Shown here in pieces: positions 35,536-47,900 of a DNA stretch of 64,000 bases. Source of the DNA: Acanthaster planci (taxonomy: Eukaryota; Echinodermata; Asteroidea; Valvatida; Acanthasteridae); assembly GCF_001949145.1 (NCBI RefSeq), contig NW_019091406.1, positions 571,810 to 635,809 of the forward strand, in the 5' to 3' direction. The position numbers were made by a program, and so were the translations under genes. How positions within the stretch are numbered: the stretch's first letter is position 1; every line of letters begins with the position of its first letter. Below the pieces are notes generated by a model, which did not search any database, was not told the DNA's origin, and saw only the letters and a list, made by a program, of their open reading frames with translations.

Positions 35536-35967
35536 TTCTTGAATCTACAGAGTTGATTCTGGGCCATACTGACACAATCCCACTATTCCTTGGCCCAAAC
35601 AGACCCCTCTTTTTGAAAGAATCTGTGGGGGGGGTACTTTTTGTGCGCCTCGTCCTCGCGGAGAATTTTCCTTGAATTGGGACACTGCACCCTTTACCCT
35701 TCGTTTACATGGAGCGCCACCTTGCGTCCAAAGATGGGATTTTAGTCTGGTTTCCGCGAGTCACACTTTGTGTGCGTTCTTCTAAACTAACAAATGTAAC
35801 ACAAAGAGGCCGCCCGTATCACATCACAGCGGGCTGCAGGGTAACTAGTGTGAAACAATTTTTAGGACGAGCAGGATAGAAGTCGAAAATCTAACCTGTG
35901 TCAACTTTTCATTCAAACATAAAGGAATCACAAGAAAAACAGACTTCTTTGAAAGACACTCTGTTCG

Positions 35968-38900
35968 ATGGACGACCTGTTAGATGATGGTAAGTGTGGA
36001 ATTCATGTACTCCGTGTACTATGTTGCCAGAAAAACATCGTTGATGTTGGGGACATGTTGGCAAAGTGTCGGAAATACATGAAATAAGCCTAGTCGAGAT
36101 GCGAGTGATGCTGTTTGACCACGTTAAAGCGTCAATATCCATGTATAATTGGGGCTAAATATTTGATTGCCAGTAGTCAGTACTAGTAGTAGGCTGGTTC
36201 AATATCCATTTTTCCCTAAATGGAATATCGTGAAATAAAAATCGCGGTTTAATAATATCGTGATCAGATGATGTTGTCTTTTTTAAATTTCATCATGTTC
36301 ATGTCTGCCATCGGCACTGATTGAGTCCCAATAGCAATAGGCAATGGCATTGACATTGCATCACAAGGTGGGTAGGCCTAGGGCCCATGTTGAAATATAA
36401 CACCATTTCCATTCGGTCGTGATTTTTTGTTAGTAGGCCTAGTATTTAGTACTTAGTCAGTTAGGCTAGTATTTAGCTACATGTACATGTACCTCCAGAA
36501 CAGTGTGGGGTCCAATGTCCACCGCACTCCCATGAACCCTTATTGCCTTAAGAAAACAAGCCATTTTCGCCATAGGCTCTACATGACGTTTCACAGGGCA
36601 CTAACAGGGATTTTATTCCAGTTGTGTACTCATAGAAATCCTGCTTCATTCCCCTTAAGTGTTCTTTGTATGGTAGCTTACATAACAAAGTTCATGTACT
36701 TTGTACCAAGATGAAAGGGCCAAAACCATGCCGATTTTCAGAAAAAAAGGTGCAAATATTTCCCGATCAATGTCCGAGAGTCATGCAGTTCACATGTGTA
36801 CTTGCGAAGATGAGCCGCTGAGATCTGTGACCGATACACAGAACATGGAAATTTGCTGCAGCTGCTTTCTGTACGTGTGTGTGTAATTCTTACTTGCGAC
36901 TGGACTGAATGGTTGAAATGGCAGTTGGCTGCGGCGTGCAGGGGGTCACACTGACCAATCGCAGGGCTCCTCGTTATTTATGCCCCGAAAGGCAGGAGCA
37001 ACAAGCCGCTGTTGCACAGTGAACACTTTCTATTGAGGCCGCACATGGATGTGGACAGGCAGCGATCTTTGTCCGCAACAAGAATAAAATCCCTGTTTGT
37101 GCCCTTTTAAACGGCATGTAGAGCCTACGGCAAAAAAGGCTTGTTTTCTATGGTGTTCTGGTTCTATACTGCCCAAACACCTCCTCGGTGATTATCGCGC
37201 AGGTCGGATTGAGGGACATAGCGGCTAAAATCCTACTTTTGAATGTCTTAACATCAGGAGCAGATCGTATGCTAGAGTTAGTAGGTGCCATTCTCTTAGT
37301 GTTATCGGATAGAGAGAGTATTGGTAACAAAGTTTGTTGTAGGGCTTAGTCAATGCAAATGATTCACTATTCAAATGATCGACATTTAATTTGATCGAAT
37401 ATCCGAATATTCGGTTGTACCAACCGGCAGACTTTTGATGAAAAAACCATATACATGTATAAAATCAGTTGCAATAACACACACAATTATACATTACAAT
37501 CGCTATAATAGTTTTAACATCAAGGAGTTTCTCCAGCCACGATTTAGTAAAATTTAAGAGACCAACAATAATCCTTGCTCTGTTGAAAAGATGTGTTCCT
37601 TTTTAAATTTTTTAATGAGTAATTTACATTTTGAATCATTGTAAGATTTCTGTCGCTTTTCATTTGAATCTGTTTGAAACAAGCCTCCATTGTGCAACTT
37701 TTCTAATTTAAAACAAAAGAACATTCTCCCTTCCTTGTCATGAATTTTGCCTTTAGATATTCAAATTAGGAAACTAATATTCAAATATTTGATAATTAAT
37801 GATTCAGATATTTGGATATTCAGCACAGCCCTAGTTTGTTGGAGTTTGGGGGATTAATGATGTGGGGACCAGTATTGTGTCCTGTGGTGTAGGTATTGGT
37901 TCCACCGAGTGCTTTGCAGATTTGATGGCGTAATATTGTGTATCTCCTTGTAAATTGCAGTGAGTCCAAGTCGAATCCTGCAGAGCTCTAGAGTGTTCCA
38001 TTTTAGAGAAGTCATCACGTTCAGGCCCAGCTCTTTTGTCAGGTTTCGGGCTCCCGGTTTCGCCTATGTGCCCCAAACTGGGCTCCCGGCAGCATATGGT
38101 TAAGGAGACTCTAATTAAGCTTTTACTATTAAAAGTGCAAACAAATTATGTCTTGCGCGCAATGCATACATGTACCGTAAGTCAATTTTTGCAGCAAGCC
38201 ATCGTGTGTTCCAAGGATTCAGCTCAGTCCAACAGCCCCCTGTGTTTGACATGCAGACATTTTCAGTCTTAACTGGAAAAACTGTACGTCCTGTTGGGCC
38301 TCCAATTTACATCTGTGTCATACGCAAAATAATGCGCCAAAGCTTAGCAGTGGAAGAATATAGGCAGCGTATCTAGGTATATTGGCTTTCTCAATATTTA
38401 GATGTATGAAAAAGGGCACATTTATCTAAAATGATATTTGAGTGTGGAAATTTGAGCGACCAAGTCGGCTCTGCTCGTGCAGCCTGACCGGCTGCCATTT
38501 GTTTTCAAATGGACGGTCAAAGATGGCAGCCCCCGTACATCTTGAAAAAGTTCATTTTTATCATTGTTTACCTTACACAATGACAGATGTTAGAGTCCCT
38601 TTATTATGATGCTACCGCTTTTGAATCTCTAGAGGGTATTTTCAAGTTATTGATGCTTTGTTGGTTGTGTTGACACTTGTATGATGCTTGTTGATGCTAA
38701 ACAGCATGGAAAGAGTTCCACACACGGACATCACCTGACACCCAGTGCACACACCCGACATGTACGGGACCAGTTGAAAAATTCTGAATGTTTTCTGTGT
38801 ACATGCTTCAATTTTTTGCACTCGTGAATTTGACTTTTTTTTAAGACATGTTACCATTTTCTGATGGCTTATTAATCTCTGCGAGGGCCAATGACGTGTA

Positions 38901-41900
38901 TGTGGGACTTTTCCTTATAGCATGACTGCTAGATGCTGCAGGACCTGTTTTGGTGGAAGACAGTGCAGGCCTAGGCTGTTTTCCAATACCTGATTTAGTG
39001 GTCCGTCTCTGTTTTTTCAACCACTTTGTTTTGAAATTGTTATGTCAATAGTAAGTCCGAAAGTGCTGAAGAAGCATCATATCTGATGCAAAAGTGCACA
39101 ATATTATTGTACTTAAATTCAATTTGAACACTTTAACATGAGGCCTAAATACAAACTCGTTAACAAGGANNNNNNNNNNNNNNNNNNNNNNNNNNNNNNN
39201 NNNNNNNNNNNNNNNNNNNNNNNNNNNNNNNNNNNNNNNNNNNNNNNNNNNNNNNNNNNNNNNNNNNNNNNNNNNNNNNNNNNNNNNNNNNNNNNNNNNN
39301 NNNNNNNNNNNNNNNNNNNNNNNNNNNNNNNNNNNNNNNNNNNNNNNNNNNNNNNNNNNNNNNNNNNNNNNNNNNNNNNNNNNNNNNNNNNNNNNNNNNN
39401 NNNNNNNNNNNNNNNNNNNNNNNNNNNNNNNNNNNNNNNNNNNNNNNNNNNNNNNNNNNNNNNNNNNNNNNNNNNNNNNNNNNNNNNNNNNNNNNNNNNN
39501 NNNNNNNNNNNNNNNNNNNNNNNNNNNNNNNNNNNNNNNNNNNNNNNNNNNNNNNNNNNNNNNNNNNNNNNNNNNNNNNNNNNNNNNNNNNNNNNNNNNN
39601 NNNNNNNNNNNNNNNNNNNNNNNNNNNNNNNNNNNNNNNNNNNNNNNNNNNNNNNNNNNNNNNNNNNNNNNNNNNNNNNNNNNNNNNNNNNNNNNNNNNN
39701 NNNNNNNNNNNNNNNNNNNNNNNNNNNNNNNNNNNNNNNNNNNNNNNNNNNNNNNNNNNNNNNNNNNNNNNNNNNNNNNNNNNNNNNNNNNNNNNNNNNN
39801 NNNNNNNNNNNNNNNNNNNNNNNNNNNNNNNNNNNNNNNNNNNNNNNNNNNNNNNNNNNNAAGGAACATTTACAAAAACTATTTAGAACAAAATTACACT
39901 GCATGACCACCTTAAAATTCTACTTTTGAGTTTTTCATTCTGAATACTATGTCCCCACTGGCTTGGTTATAGATGACCTGGAATTCGACAAGTTTGACGA
40001 GGATGATCACTCATTCAAAAGAAAACGTCCTACTGAGGCATCATGGGATAGCGATGATGAGCTCTTGCAGGAAGACAACCTCCCACTCAAGAAGGTACAG
40101 AAATAACCCTGATGGTGTCCATCCTTTGTCTGCCAAATTCTCCCAAGTGAGGTTGTGAGAAGTTTGGGGATTGAGGCTCTCATTCTGTCTTGAACTAGTT
40201 CACAAGCTATTCAAATGGGCTGTGACAAAAGCATTCCTTTGTCATTGTTCACCCTGTTACTTATGACTGGCCTTGGGAAGGGACTTGTGATTAGCTTGAC
40301 TCCAACACTGCTTTGAAGGATGCATTTTGCAAGGTTTTAGGCCAGATCATGTGTTCATCCTTAAATTTGCATTCAAATGACCTACCTACCCACCAAATCC
40401 AAAAGTACAGGAACATGTTTAGAGAAATTCAAAATTTTGCCACTTTTTAACACTAATCTGGTAACAAGTTTAATCATAAGTTGTATTTTAGGTTGTTTTC
40501 ATTTGTTCTACATGTGGGACTGTGTATATTTATGAAAGGAAATTTCCTGATATAACTGTCTCTTTAACTGGAAAATATAAATTGAGACAGTACATGTATT
40601 TTGTTCAGATTTAAATAAATTGCCAGAGTGCACTGTGACAGTTTTGAAATATGGTGAGTCTCCCCTTTGGTTATTTCGTCCAGACGAGAGGTCAGTCATT
40701 AAGTGAACTTGATGAAGATGCCTTACTCCAAGACAGTGACGAGGAGCTGGGGGAGTTGAACTTTGATGGTGGGGACAACAGCCATACCCGTGAACAGACT
40801 GGTGAGCAGACAGCCCCTGAGACTACAGTCAATTACGAGGGCGAGGATGCCGGCCTCGCAGTTGGGCAGAAGGACAACCTCTCGGTCGACTACTCTGGCC
40901 TGCTGGACGCCACCCAGGATGACGAGTGGGGCGATACGCAGGGCGAGGTAGGAGAAGATGCAGGCGGTGAGTTGCAGGAAGAGTACCAGGGCGAGGGCGG
41001 GGACAACTATGAAGACATAGGCAGAGACTATGGAGAGGCGAGCGGAGACTATGAGGAAGGGGCTGAAGAGGCGTATGAAGAAGCTGGGGATTTTGAGGAA
41101 GAGGGCGGGGAGACCTATAATGACGGCAGAGACACCTATGAAGGGGGCTTGGAAACCTACGATGAAGAAGGGTGAGTTTTAATCAGATTTTTTCCTTTAA
41201 TCAGAGGTTAATGGAGACAGTTGTGAAGATTGTGAAATGTGCTTTAACCGTAACCTTCCCCAACCACACAGAAATGAACAGAAGTAAAGTGTTTAATTCT
41301 GTGGGGATAGGTCTGGTAGGCCCAGACAGCTGGCTTTTGAATTGGGTTTGGCATACCTCAGAAAAACGAAGTCCAACAGCTTCTGTGCACAAAGTCCCAT
41401 ATGGGTGTTTAACTTTGTGTGAATGGGGATGGTTAGGTCCAGCAACCCTTGGGGGGTTAGGGTTAACCATACAGCAGTTAGACTTGAGCTGTCTACATGG
41501 TTTGTTACAGTAACTCATCAACCCTAAAAGAGCTAGCGTTTCTGGAATGGGTTAGAATCACACCCCTTCTCCCACCCCCCTTCCCCGAGATCTCACCTGT
41601 CACATGACTAATTTTGTGGAACCTTGTCACCCATGCAAAGACCTTCACTGTAACTAAGTCCGTGCTTTGGCTTCTGTATCCTGCCTGCCGATCAGAAGTC
41701 ACTCACGTGAATACACTGAATGGTTTGAGGCCTGTCAGCTAGAGCTACGGGCTGCGCAGTAGGTTACATATGCAGCAAGGTATGAGACGGAGAGAACCCC
41801 TCCTGCTTTGTGTTGGTCATTGTCTCGCAGGAATCAGGGGAATTCCTTTCAGACATCTCGGGGGGATGTGTTGAGTAACAATAGTCTGGAATGTGTATAG

Positions 41901-44900
41901 GGATTGGACATATTGGGGGGGTACCCCTCGGTCTCATTTCTTGCTGGGTGTAGTAGGTTGCTGGCTATGAAAGGACGCCGTGCCTCACAAAAGGGCTTAT
42001 GTGACACACTTGCAGATCCACTTATACATTTTCACACCTTTCTTCCGGGGATGTCAGTGTAGACCCACGTCAGGCCTCAGGAAGGCATCCTCAGGCTTCT
42101 ATTGGCTGTTCAGGCTCTGGACAAGAATGTGACTAGTGCAAGTTTTTGTTTGGTTTGGGTTTAAAGGTACGAGGATGAGCCGATGCCCGACCAGATGGCT
42201 GTAGAAGATGAAGATGTGGCAATGTTAGAGGATGCAATTGAGCTGGAGCCTGGCATGGATGATCTCTTGGACATCGAGGACCTGGACGACAGCCTCATCG
42301 AAGATACCCCTGAAGATAAGCCAGGTGCGTTGCTGGGGGAGTTTAACCCTCCCATAATTCAATCGTTTGCTGATGGTTTTATGCCGTGTTGTACTTGTCT
42401 CAGGTGCAGTATTATATTCACTTGAAAAACTTACTGTTTAAAACAACGGGATGTCACAACCACAGTTGTGTGCATGAGTTGGACTTAACACTTGTTGACC
42501 CTTGGAGGCCATCAGACGGGTCCCTTACTCTCCTTATTGTGTACATCACATAGTGAGGGGCAGTGTCGCCGGTCCAGTGACCTCTACGCCGAGTGCCCCT
42601 GCCAGAGAAAAGTCTGCGAGCGACATCAAAGAAACTGAAGAGCATTCGTCCCAGTTGGACAATCAGGTGAGATATTTTTTGCCACAGTATACGATGGCTA
42701 CTGTGGGTGGGCCGCCTTCGACCACAGTTCAACTGAGTCTGAACCTAGATCTGGACGACAAATAGTCAAGGTGACCGTTAAGCACTGGCCCTCGGAGGTT
42801 GGCAATTTGTTACTGTAACGACAACGTTCATACGATCATTGTAGCACTCGGTTGCAGGATTCACTTAATTAAACTTTCTCTCATGAAAAAGACTCTGTCC
42901 AGTCCTGTTCCTTAGGTCGCTGGTGCTGTGTAAAATTAGCAGTAAAGAGGCCAAAATAAAGAATCTTGTCGTGTATTTTGAACAGACTTCCTCCCAGACC
43001 AGGCAGGAGGATGAGGAAGAGGGCTCGGACACCAAGGAGGACATCCCGTCCAGCGATGAAGATGAGGACGAGGACGATGACACCACGAGGGCTCGATTTA
43101 AGTCAGAGCGCCAGCCTTCCACAACTGTCAAAGTTGGGGGCACCGCCACCAAGCGTAAGGACATCCCCGCGACACTAGGTACGGGATAAGTACATGTTAA
43201 ATACATCACTTGGCACCACCTTCAGAGTAGACCAGTTACGGTTGGTACTCGGTAATAGTTCCTTGAACACGGCAAGGAACCATTCAAAAATGTGAAGTGT
43301 AGTCTTTCTTTTCGCCTGAATGTGTTTGAACGTACTCTGTGCTGTAAAACAGCAAATCCTTTTCTGTTCGTACGCATCATCTGGCATGAAGTGGTTAAGC
43401 TAATAACCAGGTCTGGTATGCCTTGTCATTATTGTGTCGTGCCGCACCTAGACAACTGTGCAGATCACTTCTTGATGCCTCCAACACTTTCTGTGCATAG
43501 ACAGGTTTGTAGTCATTCTAGAATGTTGAATTCTTGCCATCATTTCCTTCCCCAAATGTATCAGAGATAACAGCCGAAATCCAGCAGACAGTGGATGAGT
43601 TTGCACGCCAGAAGGAAGAGCAGCAACAGATGCGGCGGCACCGGGGCCGCGGGGGAAGGGGCTTCCGCGGCCACCGCGGCAATCGCTACGGCCAGGGCCC
43701 GCCACCCTGCATGATGGGACGGGAGATGCACCCGGGATTCAGGGGGCCCGAGCTGCCGCCACAGCGTCTGCCTCAGCCGCCTCCCCTCGGGGGCGCCCTG
43801 CAGTCCCCTGTGGAGGTGGTCCGGGGGCCCCCGGCAGGCCACTTTCGAGGGGGACGGTTTGACTTTGAGCCCTACCACCCAGGCAAGGAGGAACCCAGTC
43901 GGGGATCTCCTCTAACAGTCCAAGGACTGGAACAATCTAGCACGAGCCAGCCACCTCAGGTAAGCCAGCCAAATTATTGACACTGAACACATGATGAACT
44001 TCAAACTGGAACAGGCTGTTTCTTCTGTTAAGGTGCTTAAAATACCCAGAAAAAAAACCAATTTGACACATTTGCATAAACTTATCTACCATCGAAATCT
44101 TGTAAAACTACACGGGTAAATCTTCCCTGTTCGTGTTTTGAAAATGATACAAAAATTCAGCAGAATATGACTGGAATGGAAGGAATCTTTTTCTTAGCTT
44201 CTGGCCTTGGGAAGCTTTCAAAATCCACTGATTTGGACACACAAGGGCCACTTCAAGTTGTTTCCACACTGAAGTCCTTTTCCTTGATGTCATGCCCAAG
44301 TGCTTTAAATTAATACTTAGGGCACCTTTACTTAGGTGCGAACTAATCATGCACTTCGTTTCTCAGTCCGTACCTCCCAACCAGTACACTGAGGTTTGTC
44401 AGTGCCTCTGGCTTGGCTCATCAAACCCGTACATGCCAATCATGACTCCACAGCATCCATTTTATCCTTCCAGGAAAGTCAGAGTTCAATCGTCACTTCC
44501 AACCAGGCACCGCCAGAGCAGCACCCAAGTCAGTCTGGTCCCCCGGCCAGTTCCCAGTCGCAGGCCCCAAAAAGCAAGACAATCCTCATTAACCCTCATT
44601 TTAAAGGCCAGGTGCAAGTTCCATCTCAGAAAGGTAAGAAAGTCGCAAGCTGAAACATATGTACAATAAAAGTTGAGTGAGTTATTCCACATTTTTCTGG
44701 CAGAAAGTAGGTACGAAAAGAATTTTTGTCCAAGCTGAAATTTGTTTTGAGGCTTCCAGAGCCTCATTAACCTTAACCCCTGGGCCATATTGGCCAGGAT
44801 ACACCCTCAATCCTTCAAAATCCCCCGTCAATTCCTCTCATTATGTTGAGACAGTGCTCATGGTATCCTGGAGTAATATGGATGATTTCATGTTTGATCT

Positions 44901-47900
44901 TGGCTTGACTTAATGCATGGCGGAGCATTAGAATAACACAAGGTCTAACCTGAGACCGTTGACACTGTGCATCCCTCACAGTCAGTAACGCAATTTTTGC
45001 CGTACAGCCTCAATTCTCCAAAAACTCCTTAAAACTGCCCCATGGGTTTTGGTTGAAATTAAACATTAAGCCCCATGCAGATTTCAGTGGCAAGGCTCCT
45101 ATCCTGATTGCTGCCAAATTCTGCCGTGCCTTCATGCCATGTGACGTTGTTTGTTACTCTTTGTAGGTGAGCCACCCCCGCCCACCCACCTTGTCTCCCA
45201 CACGGGGCCCCCTCCTCAATCCCAGTACCAGCCCCCCGCCAGCTCCCACGGTCACCCCTACCAGCCCCCCGAGTCATCCTACCCGGTTTCTGGCGGCCCC
45301 CCGTACCCACCTCAGACACACCAGCAGCCAGGGCCCCCACAGTCACTGCCGCCCCCACCCCAGGGGCTCGGCCAGCCACAGCCCCCAACGCACATGCACA
45401 TGCAGCCATCGTCACACCCGCAGGGGCCACCTGTCATAGACCAGCCGCCGCGGGGCAGTTACAGGGTGAGCAAAACTTGTTCCATGCTTGACTTCATCTT
45501 TGATTCCAGAATCGTTCCAAGATCTGGATGTTTGAACAGATGGAAAGACTCTTGAATGTGGCCTTAACATTTGAGGATCAATTTAAACTTATTTCTTACC
45601 CTTGAATGCAATTACATGTAGTTGAACAGCTTACTAAATTGCTTACAGTAGATACAAAAAAATGCATCAAATATTTAATGCACAATTGGAATATTGAGCA
45701 AATACGTATACTGAGATTAAAAATTGATTTGAATCAAAACTTTCTTATGTGGTGTTTTTATCTTAAAATACTGACAAAAATACTAGTGATGGACATTTCA
45801 CAGTAAGCAAAAAAATGAAAGCAATTATTTCAATTGGAACAGCCACTGGGATGATCTAAAATTTATCTATTGTTTGTGTCAGATTTATATGTAACCATGT
45901 GCTAAAATCGCTGTGAAGTTGGTTGGCCAAAATACTTATTTTCATTATTATGAGCATCTACCTGTAAAAAAAAAATGCATGCTTTGTTTTCAGAAAGGTT
46001 GTTTCAGAATTTACAAAGAAGTTACAGCCAGCCATAATTTTCCATCAGGTATCACAGCGCTTGCCACAGCTTAATTCCATTACTGTCCCCCTCCCCTCCC
46101 CCAGGGTCCCCAGCATCCACACTACCGACCCCAGGAGTCAGAGCCCTGGACCCCACCAGCCAGCCAGTGCCAGCCCTCAGGCGGTTGGTCCCACCAGCCC
46201 GGCAGACCAGACCCTGTATCGGTCACCTGGAGCCACCAGCACCAGGGCCCGCCAAGTAAGTCAGATTAGTTTAGAAACGGGCTCCCAGAGCTACAGCTGC
46301 GTCTGTTGTCAGCACGGGCCCACGCATACGCAAGTGGCTGCGACATAGACCTAGCCTTAGATGCAGGATTCGGACAGGGTGGAAAATCTCTTGTCCCTTG
46401 CTCCATTGCTTCTCGCACTCTCTTCAAAGTTTCTGTTTAGATAAACTGAGTTTTATTTTGAGCAGATTGAAAAATTCAAATTTGTTGGTGCTTTCCTGGG
46501 CAGTTTTTGTCTATTCCCCAAAGCTTATTCTCTCAATTGAGACCTCTCTGATATTGTGAGAAGTGTGCAGAATAAATTGTGCGTACAGTCCAACAAAACG
46601 TCCATGAGACCATCGGCTATCACAGACTGTCCAGTCGCAAGCCAAGCCACATGCTGTTGGGGTGATCCATGTCGTTGCTGCTTGTAACTGGTCTTTTAAG
46701 GTGACTTGCGGCTAGACTTGACTCTAACAAACTCGGACCCACCGAAAACTTCTCTGCTCCTCAACTTCTGATGGAATTTCAGGCTGTTCGTGGTGAAAGA
46801 CAGCAACCACACATACTCATAAGAGATATATTCCTTGGCATGGTGCTACCGCAAGCCTTTCCACCCATTCTTTAACTTCTCTTGGCATAGGACCGGAGTT
46901 CCACGGCCACCAGCCACCCCAGCAGCACCCGGCAGGCTTCACCGGTCCCCGACCCCCCCACGAGCGCTTCCCCCCACCCCACCATCCGGACCAGCATGGG
47001 CTTCGGCCACAACAGCCGCCACCACCCAGGGGCATGCAGGTATTGTGGCCACTAGCCAATAGATTGGAGACAGATTGTTCAAATGTGCATTAAATTTGGA
47101 AAAAAATGTACACCCATGTGTATTTTTCATTCTAATGTAATCAAACGATGCAAAGTTCAATCCAGTAAAATTGGTGACATGTGTTTCACTTGTTCGTGTC
47201 TGTCTTTTCTTGTTTTTTTTTGGCTAGAAAGGGCAAACTTAGTATTTTTGTCACATGCAGACAGCGGGATGTCATTGTTCGGAAACATTTTCCTCGCTCT
47301 CTCTTCTACGCAGAGAGTGCGTCGGTGTCCGTCCTTCAAACTTTCGTTTAGGGTCTTTGACTCAAAGTATCTTACACAACTTTGTTGGGCACTTGGAGAT
47401 GTTGTCCCAAAGAGATGTGGGTATAGCACAATAGGTACTTTATACTTTCTGAGAGCTTTTAATGGAGACCCTCCGTAAGGTGACTCTAGTTGGACTTGAA
47501 CTCAAAGCAGATTCTCACGCAATCATTTCACCACTGCAACTACGGAGGTGTTTCGGTCAGCTGGCCAGTTCTTAGACTTTTTCCAAAATGCAGTTCGTGC
47601 AGTTTGCCTCAAATAACTCAGGTGTCAAACTTGGAGCAAAAGTTGTCCAAGTGATAGATTTGTAGGAGTTTGTGTTGAGACGGGACCATGAAATCTAACC
47701 ATGATTTTTTTTCCCATATAAAGTGACGATGTTTGCTAAAGTGTAAGATTCATTACCCCTGGATTTTTTTTTTTTTTTTTTACTGTTCATTTATAGCCAA
47801 ACCAGATGCGACCGCCAGGGGAGCCTCAGCATATTAGGGGTCCCCCACCCCACCAACACAGACCAGGGTTTCAGCAGCAGAGACCCCCTACTGTGAGGTA

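Larger units (their letters stand above)
35990..39972 (+). other. RBM33 intron 1 (about 4 kb)
   Basis: Donor GTAAGT at 35990 and acceptor TTATAG ending 39972. The intron contains a TAGTAGGC/TAGTATTTAG-type repeat patch near 36180-36470, a hAT-like element, a LINE remnant and the assembly gap. A 22-base first coding exon before a long intron is common in regulated housekeeping genes. Confidence 0.75.

Noticed and set aside
39045-39929. Long open frames of 263-274 codons
   Set aside because: They consist almost wholly of unknown residues across the run of N.
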